Shown here piece after piece: positions 29,658 through 41,489 of a DNA stretch of 63,119 nt. Origin of the DNA: Parachlorella kessleri (Eukaryota; Chlorophyta; Trebouxiophyceae; Chlorellales; Chlorellaceae); contig BBXU01003024.1 in the NCBI GenBank assembly GCA_001598975.1, positions 1 through 63,119 on the forward strand, read 5' to 3'. The translations under genes were made by a program, and so were the position numbers. Below the pieces are notes generated by a model. It was not told where the DNA came from and did no database searches. It was given only the letters and a program-made list of their open reading frames with translations. Within the stretch, counting starts at the first letter, position 1, and every line of letters begins with the position of its first letter.

Positions 29658-30375
29658 ACGCCCTGAAGCTGGACGTCATGTTGCATTCGTCGCCGTGAGG
29701 TAAGCGCCAGGCAGGGGGTGGTGCGATGGGATGTGTTGGGTATGTGATGTCACAGGTGGGGATATGTGACAGCCAAGCTCATTCTGCTGTCCCACTGGTA
29801 TGGTTCATGTATGACTTGATGATGGAAACATCATAGGAATTCTGACCAGGGATGGGTGTCCAATTGCTGTAGGTGTCTTTCTCTGGGGTGATCCTCAAGG
29901 TGTTGGGAGCAGCCACAGCTGCCAGGGGCTGAGAAGCCTGTTTCAAGCTGTGGTGTGGACTGCCTTCCTGGAGCAGGAAAGTGTTGATGTGACATTTGAT
30001 GTGACATCGTGAGCATGTTTTGCTGCTGAGACTGAAGCCCTGTCTCTGTTGCGGCTTTCTTCTGTGCGTGGTTGAGTGAGGATATGAGCATTGCTGCATT
30101 GAAGTTTTTGCCAGCGGCTTGTACATGCGGCCAACTGGCTTTCGGTGCACTTGCATGCGTGTGCAATTGCTATTGCATTGCTGCCATATATATAACCAGA
30201 CATTGACTGCTGCCTGATAAGCGGTTGCTGGATCGGCTCTGGTATTCGGTTTTTGCTAATGTAATGAGATGAGATCAGTTGAACCTGTGAAGGGTGAGAT
30301 GCTGCATACAATGCGGCCAGCAACTCTTGTATGCAAAGCGAACCTAGTATACTACTGGATCAGCACTCGGGCAAG

Positions 30376-30450
30376 ACTCGAGACACATTCTGCATCCAGC
30401 CCTGTCAGTCCAGCTCAACTCACTCCCTGTATGCACTACCTGCCACCCAT
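30376..30450 (+). repeat. Dispersed repeat, copy 1
   Basis: The segment runs from ACTCGAGACACATTCTGCAT to CTACCTGCCACCCAT. A related copy is 30589-30663 and a weaker one 38695-38771. No open frame runs through it. Confidence 0.65.
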
Positions 30451-30588
30451 GCTAATACTAGGCAGTCAGCAGATAATCTGGCTTCACCATTACCTGGCAG
30501 TCCGATGATGCATTCAATGATTTCCACCGGCACATGTTTAAGTCAGGCCTGACTTCTGAGCCAGGCACTAGGCACAACACTATGTAAC

Positions 30589-30663
30589 ACTCGAGCATTC
30601 TGCATCCACCCCTGTCAAATCCAGTCCAGCTCTCACTCCCTGTTCACACTACCTGCCACCCAT
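30589..30663 (+). repeat. Dispersed repeat, copy 2
   Basis: It shares the ACTCGAG, CATTCTGCATCCA, CTCACTCCCTGT and CACTACCTGCCACCCAT blocks with copy 1, with small insertions between them. Confidence 0.65.
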
Positions 30664-30975
30664 AAATAACTGCAGCCAACCGAACCCTCGTATAACTACG
30701 TAAATATACATCCTACCTGCACCCCTTTCGCAGTACCTAGCACTTGAACTAAACATCTTGCTGCTGGCGGAGGTTGATGATAGGAGTGGTGCCCCTTCCG
30801 CTAGTGTGTGTGGGAGACTGGTGCATAAGTGCTGTCAAGCACTGATCCAAGGTCGACAGTACAAAGTGTACCTCGAAGGCGCGCAGTAGTAACCCGATCA
30901 TCCCATTCTACAGAAACGCTCACAAGCTTTGCATCTGCTAGCATATTGGTTTTGTAAAATACGGCAGTTGCAAAC

Positions 30976-33900
30976 ATGACCAGCCACGCCGTCCTGTTCA
31001 GCTGCAAAGCTCCGGCTGCAAGGCCCGCTTCAGCAGCCAGACCACAAAGTTTTCGCAGCTTGAAGGCGATTTCTTACAAACTGCGGCCCCTCAGGCCGCT
31101 GAGGGTGAGGTCCTGCGCCATGTGTAGCATGTCGCATCCTGGTTGCCAGGTACGCACCTTTGACTCTTGCCCGCTGACCCCGTGCTGTAGGCCGGCGAAG
31201 CAGAAACTGCGGCGAGCGAAACGACCGCTAGCAGGTGCGAAGCTAGCGAGCTTCCCAGGATGCAGCCTGAACCATCCAGAAGCATTGGGCGTGAAGTTTA
31301 GTGAGCAAAGAAGGCTGGTGACAGCTCCATGCAGTGTCCATAGCATAGAGGTATTTAACAAAGCCTGTGTTTGACCTGCGCAGCAGTGCCGGTGGCAGTG
31401 CAGCCACAGCCAGCAGCAAGAGCAGCAGCAGCAACAACGGCCAGCTGATGCCCATGGCTGACTCCCTGATCGAGAGGGCCAAGGAAGTAGCGACCACCGG
31501 AACCGTGGATGACGCATTCAAGGTTGTTGCTGGTGTTGCTGTTGTTACAGAGCTAGGAGGAGCAGGCCCGACGGTGCCCGGCACATGTCTAGGGGCAGGA
31601 ACCCCCCTGCACAGAGGCACAGGGAGGCGCCTAAGGTGGCTGGCACAGGCTTGCAGCACACCCGAGAACCCTTGCCTGTTGTGTGAAGCCTGGGCGAGTG
31701 CTGGCAGTGCTTGTAGTAAAAGTGGCATGCAAGCATCAGTCACATAGTGGCATGCCTTGTGCCGGACGTGTGGGAGTTACCCATTGCCTACGCTTGTGGT
31801 TAACCGCTTTGCTGGTGGATCTTTCTTTTTTGAAGGTTGCACGCTGCTTGGCAAAAATGCTAGGTGCTGGGCTGGCCTGTCATACTGGTAAGCGTGTGCT
31901 GTGGCTGGAGTTGAAGGCACTGTGTAGCCTATCCAACCAATGACTAGCAGTAGTAATAGTCTGACAAGGGGTTGCATTGTCCTCATCCACACTCCCTGCA
32001 GGAGTCGTTTGTGAGTGAGCTGGAGGCTGAGCTGGGCGTGCTGGCAGAGCGGGCGCAGCAGGCGGAAGCGCAGGCAGCGGCACTGGAGGAGACGCTCAAG
32101 GTGGGCTAATGTCGATAAGGACTTGGGACGGCTTTATGTGGTAAGGCCTGGCGGTCAGAGCAGGCAGGCAGAAGTGCATGCAAAGGGACTTGAGGAGATG
32201 AGCAGGTGTGTCACAGCTCGTGGCTTGTGCTGTGGGATCGAACAGATGGAAACAGGTGTACTGTTGTATTGCTCAGCTTTAGCAAGATGCCTCCTAAGCT
32301 GAAGGCAAGTTAGCACTCCAGCTGCTGTATTGCTTGCAGAGCACGCGGGACCAGTTCCTGCGGCTGAACGCGGACTTTGACAACTTCCGCAAGCGCACCG
32401 CGGCAGAGAAGGAGCGGCTGCGCACCGATGTCAAGGGAGACACAGTCATGCAGGTGGGCTGGGTGCTCAGGAGCTGTGTTTGTGTTTGTTTCAGGGTGTG
32501 GCAAGAGAGCGGAGGTATGGGTGAGTTGTGCCAGCAGGGCTGGAGGCAGTTATGCTTCGGGTCTTGCCTAAACTCTGATTCAGTGTGCCTCTCTCCAAGG
32601 TGTTTGTTGCTTTGTGCTGTGCTCGAAATGTGCTGATGGGTGCGCTAGTATAGAGTCAGGGGGGGGGGGTCGGGGCGGGGGGGAGCGCCTGAGTCTTTGC
32701 ACTGGGGGTGGCGGCGAGGCAGTGGGGGGGCCTGGCTCGCATTGGGCATGCCCAGCCATGCGAGCATCTGCCGATGAGGGCGGCAATCAGTTGACAGCCC
32801 TGTGCGACACAGCATTGATGGAGAGACTGATGCCGGCAACGAAGAAAGCTGGTTGCCAGGGCGTTGTGCCGGTCCAGGCTCTGCTCAGATGCAGGCGGGA
32901 GGAAGCCGGTTGGCTGCCCAGCTGCCTTTCGCTGGTCCCCACTTCTCCAACCCTAAACCTTGTACCCACCCTAAACCCCTAAACCCTCAGTCCCACGTTC
33001 CCTGCCCGCAGCTGGTCCCGCTCATCGACAACTTTGAGGCCGCCAAGAAGGCGCTGAAGCTGGAGAGTGAGGGGGAGAAGCGAGTGGACGCCGCCTACCA
33101 GGGGCTGTACAAGCAGATGGTCACGATATTCAGGGACCTTGGAGTGGAGGCGGTCGCGGGTGAGGCGACGTTTACTTGTTGAGGGTGGCGGGGTGGCGGG
33201 GAGGGCTTGGTTGGGGGTGGCGGGGAGTGTGAACGGAGGAGGCATGTGTGGAGTTGCTCAGGGACCTGCAAATGGAGGTGGTTGCGGATGAGGAGACCCT
33301 CTTCATTGGCAGTGGCAGGGAGGGCTCCTTGGGGGTGGTGCGGAGGGCTTCAGGGAGGGTCGTGGGGAAGGCCTCATGGGGGTCCGTGGCGAGTGCGACA
33401 GGGGAGGCATAGGTGGAATTAGTCAGGCCTTGCCGGAAGCATTGCGCAGGGCCCCTGGCTGAGTGTCTGGGGCTCTTCCTTCGTCTAAGGCCAACTGCAA
33501 GGCTAGGGTGTGGGTGGGTGAGTGGGCATTAGCCGCCTACCCATGGCTGTACGTTTTTTGTTTCTAAGGTCGTGGTGGTTAAGGCGTGCTCAGTGGGCCT
33601 GCAAGGGGTTGCAGGGCTGTGTTTGGTTGGACCAGTGCTGGTCTGTACTGGTGGAAACTGGACAGTCCAGGGCCATTTATCAAGTGAAGTAGGCTAGCCT
33701 GAGGCCAGCAGCTGCAGGCAGCAGGGGCAGGCGCTATAGCGCCCTGTTGTCCCCCTCCCGCCACCACCGCCACCGCCACCCCACCCCCCACCGCGCGTAC
33801 AATGCGTCCCTGCAGACGTGGGGGCCCGTTTGTGCCCAGGCCCACGGACGCCCTGTTGTCACCTGACTGCTGCTGCCCACTCCCTGCAGGCGTGGGCAGC

Positions 33901-34566
33901 CCCTTTGACCCCAACGTGCACGAGGCGATCATGAGGGAGCCCAACGACGACGTTGCTGACGGCACTGTGCTGGAAGAGTTCCGCAAGGGGTTCAGGCTGG
34001 GGGACCAGCTGCTGCGGCCAGCCATGGTCAAGGTACGGGGCCGGGCTGGGGCACGGAGGCACGGGTTGCTGTGTGTCTATGGGTCTACGAGTGTGTTTGT
34101 TTGTGTGTGTGCGGGTGCGCGGGTGGGTGGGTGAGTGGTGGTGGGTGGGTGTGGGGTGGGCGGGGAGGGGGGGGAGGGGGGAGGGGGGGGGGGGCGCGCC
34201 TAAGGAGGGGCAGTGACCCGTGAGGGTTGCTGCTGCGAGCAGCTGGGTGTCAAGTGGGTCGAGGAATTGTGTTGGTCGAGCAGGAAAGGATCTGAGAAGG
34301 TGCACTTCAGGGTGGGGTCGAGGGCTCAAGGTAAATCGTGACTGGTTGCCAGCTTACGCAGGCGCAATGTAATAAGCGCCACTTGGGTGGTGTAGGGGTG
34401 GTACAGGGGACTCTAGGTGGTTTTGCCAGTTTGACAGGTGTGGGGGGCGCTCGTACATATACACAGACGCGCTGGCCCTGCTGTGCTGCAGGTGTCGTTC
34501 AGCGACAAGCCTTCCGCTGCATTAGAGTCAGGATCCGCCTCGGAGAGCAACTCTGAGTCTGAGTGA
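30976..34566 (+). CDS. CGE1: Plastid GrpE nucleotide exchange factor
   Basis: Co-chaperone that releases ADP from plastid Hsp70. Well-supported exons: end of exon 2 at 31522, then 32002-32100, 32340-32453, 33012-33159, 33890-34032, 34492-34566. Exon 1 starts at ATG 30976 and encodes a Ser/Arg/Ala-rich transit peptide. The junction between exon 1 and exon 2 (about 31383-31420) could not be closed in phase. Family signatures are clear: a long coiled-coil segment (SELEAELGVLAERAQQAEA), NADFDNFRKRTAAEKERL, LVPLIDNFEAAKKAL, and the beta domain SPFDPNVHEAIMRE with DGTVLEEFRKGFRLGDQLL and RPAMVKVSF. The protein ends in an acidic Ser/Glu tail (SESNSESE). A TGTAA follows near 34839. The symbol is given by analogy to the plastid GrpE of green algae. 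Confidence 0.92.
33257..33297 (+). repeat. Decayed copy of a GrpE exon 3' end
   Basis: CTCAGGGACCTGCAAATGGA and the next bases resemble the true exon end and donor at 33127-33169 (FRDLGVEAVA then GTGAGG). In the copy the donor has become ATGAGG, so it is probably inactive. It lies in the intron immediately downstream. Confidence 0.6.
34130..34200 (+). repeat. G-rich low-complexity tract in GrpE intron
   Basis: A GTGGGTGG-type region grades into long G runs ending in GGCGCGCC. It is a simple repeat in the last intron of the GrpE gene and not coding. Confidence 0.8.
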
Positions 34567-35211
34567 CCGTGTCAGCCTGTGTCATATCGGTGGGCTAGCC
34601 GTATTGCAGGCTGGGTGCAAGCCTTGTAGGGTGTTGCTGAGGTGTGTGCATGTGGGTTGCTTGGGTGTTGGGGATGGAGCAGGGTACATCGCTGCTGCTA
34701 GCCAGGGTTGCAGCCTGCATGCCTGGCATGAGGCATACATCGAGCACATGCTTCCTGCCACTGTGTGTGTGAGACAGAACTGCCTTCACTGCTGCTTCCT
34801 TTCATTCGTTTCTCAACACAGCTGCTGTTGAAAGCTCCGTGTAATTGCTATGACAAGTGTGGGCCCAGTTTCTTGCATGCTGGCCACATCAGTCACACAA
34901 AGCGCCATGCATGCCAGAAGAGGCAACGACCCAGGCTTGCACATGGTTGTAGAGAGCGAAAAGGTGTAGTCAAGCACTTCAGCGCGAAAGTGACAAAGCT
35001 GTGGTGCGGAATGGTACACTGTACAACACAATGAACTCCAGCAACGTACTTGGCATGAGATCTGTATCCCATGCCCCTCTCCAGCCCTGGAATCTCGCTC
35101 CTGCCACCATGGCTGCCATGTGGCAGATTAACAGCCCAGCGGCGTGCTGCTCATATAGCACCCCCCCGCTCGCTTGGTCGGTCGCCTGCTGCTGTGGCAG
35201 CGGCAGAGCGG
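34567..35211. other. Convergent 3' region (GrpE / poly(A) polymerase)
   Basis: This is the 3' UTR of the plus-strand GrpE gene (TGTAA near 34839) meeting the end of the minus-strand poly(A) polymerase gene. No gene was seen in between. Confidence 0.5.
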
Positions 35212-38200
35212 CTACTGGTAATAGACGCCACCGTCCGGCTGGCCTTGTTGCTGCTGCTGCTGCTCTGCACCCCCCGGCTGGGCAAGCAACACCACCTGCC
35301 CACCCCCCAGCGTTGTTAACACCAGCTGCTGCCCGCCCTGCTGGCCTGCTCCCGGGACAAACCCGCCCCCCTGCAGCAGCCCCGCAGAACCCAAGGCCCC
35401 AGGCCCTGCCAGCTCCCCAACCCCTCCTCCTAACAACCCCTGCTGCCTCCCAAAAGGCTGCTGCTGGAGGAGCACCAGCCCTCCCGCTAGGCCGCCTGCA
35501 GCCCCTCCGGCATGCGACGCCTGAAGCTGACGCTGCATCCCCTCCTGCCCTGCCGCTGCCGGCAGCAGGAGGGCGGACAAGCCGCCAGCCAGGCCTGGGT
35601 GCACAACCCTTCCCGCCGGCAGCATGGCGGTACTACCAGGCGGCAGCAGCACAGCAGCACCTTGCAGCCCCGGATGGGCTCCTCCTGCGGCTGCTGCCCC
35701 TGCTGCCTGCCTGGGCTGCTGGAGGGCTGCTGGGGGGTGGCTTCTGCTGGGCCGTATCTGCGCACCGAAGGGGTGGGCTTCCCCGTGGCCGCGGGCAGTC
35801 CGCATGCCGCCTGCAGACGCGGAGGGAACTCTGTTCATTTCACAGGCATGGCAGCCACCCCACGGCCCCGTCCTTCACCACGGTAGCAACACAAAGCAGA
35901 CCCATTCCGCCCCACAAGAGCCTGCTAGCAGGTTGCCCTACTCAGCAGTCAGACAGTGGCCTTTCAAGCAGTTGCCGTCAGACAAGTTGAGTCGAGCATA
36001 GTTTCACTTAGACAAGTGGATTTCAGTCCGTTTCCGTTAGGCTAGCAAGTCACGCGTACGCCACTGAGCACTCTCATGGCAGCCAGACAAGGTCAGTAGG
36101 TGTCAGACAAGCTCCCTTACCCGCCATTTGTTTCAGCATTGGCCGCGGCCCCGGCCCGCCCTTGCGCGGCCCCGCGGAGACCCCCGCCCCGGGCCCCTCT
36201 CGCGCCCGCTTCACGCCCGCGAGCGCCGCCCCGCCGCCTGCCACGTCACCGCCCTGCTGGCTGCCGCGGCCAGCTGGCGGCAGCGTGAACAGCAGGGGCA
36301 GGTAGCCGCCGGGGGGCGGGTCGGGGGCGCGCAGGAGCAGGTCCAGCTTGGCAGCGGCATCACGGAAGACCTGGGCCACCTGCGGCAGTGCAGAAGAGAG
36401 ATAGGAGCTGGGCAGCTGTATCTCGAACGCAATATTCGCAAGAGTGTGCAGCAGAGTCACCCGGCCGTGAAAGCCTTGGGAGAACATCTAGCCACCTGTC
36501 AGTCAGGTGGGTGGGCAGGGTTTGGGGCAGTGGGAAGGCACCGTGGTATGAACGAGGCTTGCACGATGCGTGGCGACAGCTCGAGCCACGCCCATAGGGC
36601 TTGGGAGGGAGAGCATGACTGGCGCACCTCCCCGAAAGTGTTTCCTTGCAATATACATATATATGGGCACGCCCATGTTCAGCGCTCCCTACAGGTATGC
36701 TGAGTGTGGACCAGTACACATTACACTCCCCAGCAACTGCCCAGCCACTCGCGGCCGCCCCACCTCATGTACTTTGTGGGACCCACTCGCCACGTCCCTC
36801 CCAGTGAGTGGGTCCTCCACACACAGCCGCGGGGCCCTTGACAAGTCCAGCTGCTGCTGCTGCTGCTGCACACTGCCGCCTGCCAACGGCACCTCGCTCT
36901 TGGGCACGATGCCGCCACGCCCCACAGCCACGGCCTGTGACTGCATGAGGGACATCGTGTTCTGACTCAAGCCACAGAGACAACGGGGCGGAAGGTGGGT
37001 TTGCATAACAACAACCCCTGGCGGCCTGGTCTGTGCTTGCAGGGGCCCAACGGCGCCCCTGAGCCCCTCCGCGCGCGCCGTGTCACCTGCAGAAGAGAGC
37101 AAATGCAGAGAAGAGAACCACTCACACTCGAGGTCATATCCCCCCCCCCACACCTCCACCCACCCACACCACCCCTTTTCTGCCGCCGCACGGCCTTCAA
37201 CCCTGCACCCTCGAACTTACCGCATAGTCAAACACGCGGCCGAAGTACTTGAGGAAGCCCAGCAGCAGGTGCCCCGCGGCGTCGGTGCCGCACCCCGCTT
37301 TGTCCTGCTCCAGCAGCAGCGCCAGGGCCATGTTGGCCAGGGACCATGTGGACAGCCCGCCACGGCCCGCCTCGTGCAGCCCAGCATCCAGCAGCAGCCC
37401 CTGCGGGGGTTTCATACAGTGACAATTGCTACAGTGAGCAACCCAGGTCCTTACAGGGGACAGTGACCCGGTGCACAGCCCGCCTCGTGCAGCCCGGAGT
37501 CAAGCAGCAGCCCCTGCGGCAGGGGGGTTTGTGCGGAGAAAGCACTTCTATGACCACCCCAAGGCGTTAAGGGGCCAGTCGCTTCACACCAAAGTGTGGC
37601 CAGGGACCAGGTGGCCAGGCTGCAGCAGCCTTCCCCATGCAGGCTCGACACCAGAGGATGCACCGAGGCAACCAGGCAATAAGCTAAGTCAAGCTTGGGC
37701 GCCCTGCTGGTCAGGGAAGCCTGGCGCATGCACACTCAGCAGCACGTCGGGCGACAATGCCGTGAATTGGGGAGCAGGGGTGCTGGGGCCGAAGACCTCA
37801 AATGGGGCATGAGCCATGCTGCCGAGGGACCGAGGAGACGCCGCATGCATGGCACATGCCCCTTGGAAATCCTCCGACTCATCCCGACATGTCTAGCAAC
37901 CATCAGCGGAGCATCCTGACCACAGTGGAACTCCGCAACAAGCAAGGACCTAACACCAGGCAAGTCCGCCCTGACATTCCCCACACACTGGCTGGACGGT
38001 GGGTTGATGCAGTGTGGCCCACCAATCACTACATCGACCCACCGTCCAGTCAGTCTGAGGTCCCACTCCCCTCAGCCTGGTACCCCCAGCACAGCGCCGG
38101 CAGCATGGGGACGCTGCCAGTAGCACCTCGGGATTAGGTCCGCACCATGCCGCTCACCTTGACCACCAAGCACAGCGGGCGCAGCATGGGGAACCGCCCC

Positions 38201-41200
38201 TGCTGCTCCAGCAGGAACTGCGCGGCCTTGGGCCCGTCCGCGCTACCGATGCTGATGTCCGCGCGGGTGCCGTCGGCAAACTCAGCCTGCATAGGAGTCG
38301 GTCAGACAGAGGCCTAAAAAAAACCCAAATTCTTGACAGTGCCGCCCTGCTGCCAGGGCAGGGTGGGGCAAAGGCAGCCTCGCGATAAGGAAATGGGAAG
38401 GGCGCCTGTGCTGCTGGCTCTCACGCTTTTCATTCATTACTGTCTATTGGCGCCTTATCTTGACTAGAGCAAACAGTGCACACAACCGCACAGCTCCCAA
38501 CCCCATGCCCGGCGGTCGACCAGTGTGGAAACTAAGCCCCCTGGTGAAGGGTTCCCCGCACCAGGGGGCTAAATTTCTAGTCCTCCAAGACCTCCGCCAG
38601 AGCCAAACCGCCCGATCCTGACCCACATCACATGGCCATCAGGGCTGGCTGGGCACCTAGTCAGCTGAGGCTGCCAGAGCGCCCACACATAAGCACATTT
38701 GTATCCGGCCCTGCCCTCCATACAGCTATACCCTACCTCCTCCCTGTTCACAAGACCTGCCACCCATACAAATAAGGGCTGCATGACAGCTAGCCTACCT
38801 TGGGGGACTCACGGCAGCATGGTCAGGTGGCGGCCCGCTGTTAGACTAGACTCGACTGCTAGATAGATCGCCCACCTTGGCCACGGGCACCCGCGCGTTG
38901 TAGATGATGAGTGGCCGGCGCACCAGGGCCTGGGCCCTCATCAGTGCGTTGCTGATGCTGCGCAAGGAGTGGCCCACCAGCTCCTTCTGCTCCGCGGTGA
39001 AGGCTGCAGCATGGAAGGGATCCGATTCTGTCATGGATCCATGACATACAAAGAGTGGCCCACCAGCTCCTTCTGCTCCGCGGTGAAGGCTGCAGCATGA
39101 AAGGGATCCAACTCTACCATGGTCATTCTGTCATGGTTACGGCCCCAGAGAGCTCTTTGTGTGGTCTATCAGTTTTTCTGCTCTGCGGTGGAGGCTGCAG
39201 CAAAGCAGCCAGAGGGGTGTCCAGGCACAAGCCAGACGGGGGCGCACCAATCCCACATTCATGGTGTTTGAGCTAAGGTGCGGCAGACAAGGGGAGCACA
39301 TGGTGCTCTCTTCGAGTCACAAGATGCAGCTGTTCCTCCCCGGCAGGCCCACCATGTTAGTCACAGACTGAGGGGTAGCGACTTGCATAGACCGTAAAAC
39401 TGCCCTAACCGTGCAAACCTGAACAAGGGATGCAGGGCATAGATGTTGACTTGTGCAAACCCCGTGGCAAGCAACCCTAGACCCAAGAAACCTGCAGTGG
39501 GGATGCAGGGGCATGAATGAACTGTAGCTCCCCAAGGCAAGCAGGGGCCTCGGTGACATGGAGGGTGTCGCTGGTACATTGCAAGATCATGAGCAGGGAT
39601 GCGGGCACACCTTAGCATCAGTAAGGGTGCATTTTTCGGGTCTGCTGGGGCTTGCACAACCCAGTTTGTGGGTGACCCTCGGGAGATGCAAGGTTTGTAG
39701 ATACCAGTTCTGTGTCATGCCAGATGGGGCAGCGCTGGCCCGCTATCTAAAGTAAATCGACCATGACCCACCCCCCTAGGCGGACCCCCTCTGCCAAACC
39801 ACCGCGGTGCCTCTGCTGCCCTTTTGCATGCCCTAAGGCCCCTACCCCCCCTAGGGCCAGCCAGGCCTGTGCTCACCTCCCAGCAGGGTCATACGCATGG
39901 TGAGCTTTGGTCAGCCCTCCCATCCCAACACATCCCAACACAGGGCGTGATGATCTGGTCAGCCCTCACCTCCCGACACAGCCGAGGGCGTGATGAAGTC
40001 AGTCAGCGCTCACCTCCCGACACAGTCATGGGCGTGATGAAGTTAGTCACCACCACGTCCAGGTCCGACCCCCTTAGAGAGATGCCGTGCGCGCCGCTGC
40101 CAAACAGCTGCACCCGTATGCGCTTGTTGTCCCTCAACCCCTCCTGGCAGGCCAGCAGGATCTGGCTCAGGGCCGCCTCCTTGTTTGCGCTCTCCTCGGG
40201 GGTGGGGCCCGCCTGCAGGGAGGGGGTCGTAGGGGGTGAGGGTTGTCTTGAACCTTGGTTCCCCTTCGATGTATTCAAACTTACATCAGTGTCCAAGGGG
40301 AAAGAGATTTGGATAACCAGTTGGGGAGAGTTGTGTGTGTGTGGGGGGGGAGGCCCGGCAAGCCCCCCACCCTTCCCACCCTTTCCGAGCAGGTGGTGTC
40401 TGCAGGCCCAGCACAAGGAGGAGAGGGTGGGAGTCGGTGTTCAACAGCTTTGCAATGCCGGTCAGGTGTGTGAGACCTAAGGCAATCACAGTCAGCGTTG
40501 GGGCTGTTCACCACTTGTTCCTGATTCACCCGACCACATACGGCTTGCTTTGGGGTAGCAGCCTCTTGCAGGGCGAGACCAGCCCAGCTGCATAGAGAGG
40601 GTAAGGGATGAAGGGGCACGCCGGCTAGGTGGTACCTCCGCCACATCGTCCAACCATGCCATAGCCCAGACCCCACACACACGCAGCTGGCACTGGCTGC
40701 CCCTGCCATGGCCCTGGGGCCGGGCACGCTGCATTCCCCCCCAACCAAGGTGGGACACACCCACCCCCGACCCCCACACAAAACACGGAACTTTATTATC
40801 TAGTCAGACGTGTGACGTGGGCAGACGTGTGACTGCCCTGCAAATGTGTCGTGGGTAGGCACCCTGTAGGACCAGATACCTCACCTCAGCAGCAAAGCGC
40901 ACAACCTCGTCATGGAGCGCCTCCAGGCCCCCCTTCAAGCCATCCTGGCCGTCCACGTCAGCAACGCTCCCTGCTGCCGCCCTGGAACCCTCAGCTGCCT
41001 TGGGGATGTCACCCCCGCTGGCCGCCTCGGCCTCACCGCCACCCCCACTCGATGCTGCTGCAGCAATGGCCGACCCTTCCTGCCCAGCTCCTGCAGGCCT
41101 GGTGCCCTCAGCAGACACAGCAGCCCCCAGGGCAGCCCCCGACAAGCTAGGTAGCTGGTCGCTGCCCTCAAAGCCAAGTGGCAGGCCACCGTCGCCATCT

Positions 41201-41328
41201 GGCGCTGCCAGAGGCGCCTGCTGTGCCTGCTGTGCTGCTTCCATGCTGACAAACACCTCCTGGGTTGTGGGCTGCACCTCCAGCTTTACACCCACACTCG
41301 CCCCGCCGCCACCGGACGGCTGCTCCAT
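35212..41328 (-). CDS. Non-canonical poly(A) polymerase, TRF4/PAPD5 type
   Basis: Nuclear polymerase-beta-fold nucleotidyltransferase expected to add short A-tails to RNAs marked for exosome decay. Eight minus-strand exons close in phase: 41328-40885, 40212-40014, 39003-38876, 38286-38158, 37400-37221, 36934-36764, 36379-36121, 35810-35212. The product is about 702 aa. The N-terminal 140 residues are disordered. The catalytic core starts at LHDEVVRFAAE and has LFGSGAHGISLRGSDLDVVV (GS plus two catalytic Asp, about 198 and 200), then a third Asp in TRADISIG (about 267). The central domain shows LRPLCLVVK, GGLSTWSLANMALALLL, LLGFLKYFGRVFDY and LCVEDPLTGRDVA, all TRF4-family blocks. The last 200 residues are Gly/Gln/Leu-rich low complexity. 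The start is the first ATG downstream of the acetyltransferase stop, 162 bp away, so the N-terminus is fairly sure. Confidence 0.9.
37478..37519 (-). repeat. Decoy copy of TRF4-like exon-5 start
   Basis: Forty-two bases match the true acceptor and start of exon 5 (37406-37365) at about 37 positions. Spliced in, the decoy reads GLLLDSGLHEAGCAPGH and then a stop. It lies about 113 bp upstream in the intron. Confidence 0.7.
38695..38771 (+). repeat. Dispersed repeat, copy 3 (diverged)
   Basis: It keeps the CTCCCTGTTCAC and ACCTGCCACCCATA blocks of the copies at 30376 and 30589. It sits in an intron of the poly(A) polymerase gene. Confidence 0.45.
39053..39109 (-). repeat. Near-perfect copy of TRF4-like exon-3 acceptor and start
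   Basis: The 57 bases match 38967-39023 at 56 of 57 positions. They include the acceptor CTGCAG and the exon start AFTAEQKELVGHSL. In this copy the sequence then runs into GTATGT, a good donor, so it could be spliced as a short cassette exon. A third, weaker copy is at about 39176-39205. Confidence 0.85.
39912..40049 (-). repeat. Triplicated exon-2 end and donor in TRF4-like gene
   Basis: Three successive units of about 46 bp each contain a version of CACCTCCCGACACAG...GGGCGTGATGA. The rightmost (40004-40049) holds the true exon-2 end and donor. The two to its left (about 39960-40005 and 39912-39960) are intronic copies with increasing divergence; the middle copy keeps an intact GGGAG|GTGAGG donor. 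Confidence 0.75.
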
Positions 41329-41489
41329 TGCAAGTGGGTAGGCAGCTGAGTCGGGGGCGGCTCCACTATGCTGGCTCTGCTGGACCCCAACTAACACACG
41401 ATGCCAAGCGTCACGCTGCCAAGCGAGACAAATCCGGAGAAGCTGTACGGCCGGATGGCGGATTGCCAGAGCTGACAAGGTCTTGGGTG

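Larger units (their letters stand above)
29658..30975. other. Intergenic region with dispersed repeats
   Basis: This is the 3' flank of the lumen protein gene (a TGTAA lies near 30260) and the promoter region of the GrpE gene. It holds two copies of a roughly 75-bp dispersed repeat, listed separately. No gene was found. Confidence 0.5.

Noticed and set aside
31241..31743. 166-codon minus-strand open frame
   Set aside because: Lies across the GrpE exon-2 region on the opposite strand with no motif or splice support.
32600..32780. G-rich open frame (SGGGGRGGGE type) in a GrpE intron
   Set aside because: Simple-sequence artefact inside a well-supported intron.
35001..35990. 329-codon plus-strand open frame
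   Set aside because: Antisense of the low-complexity C-terminal exon of the TRF4-like gene; Pro/Ala/Leu composition is an artefact of the repeat codons.
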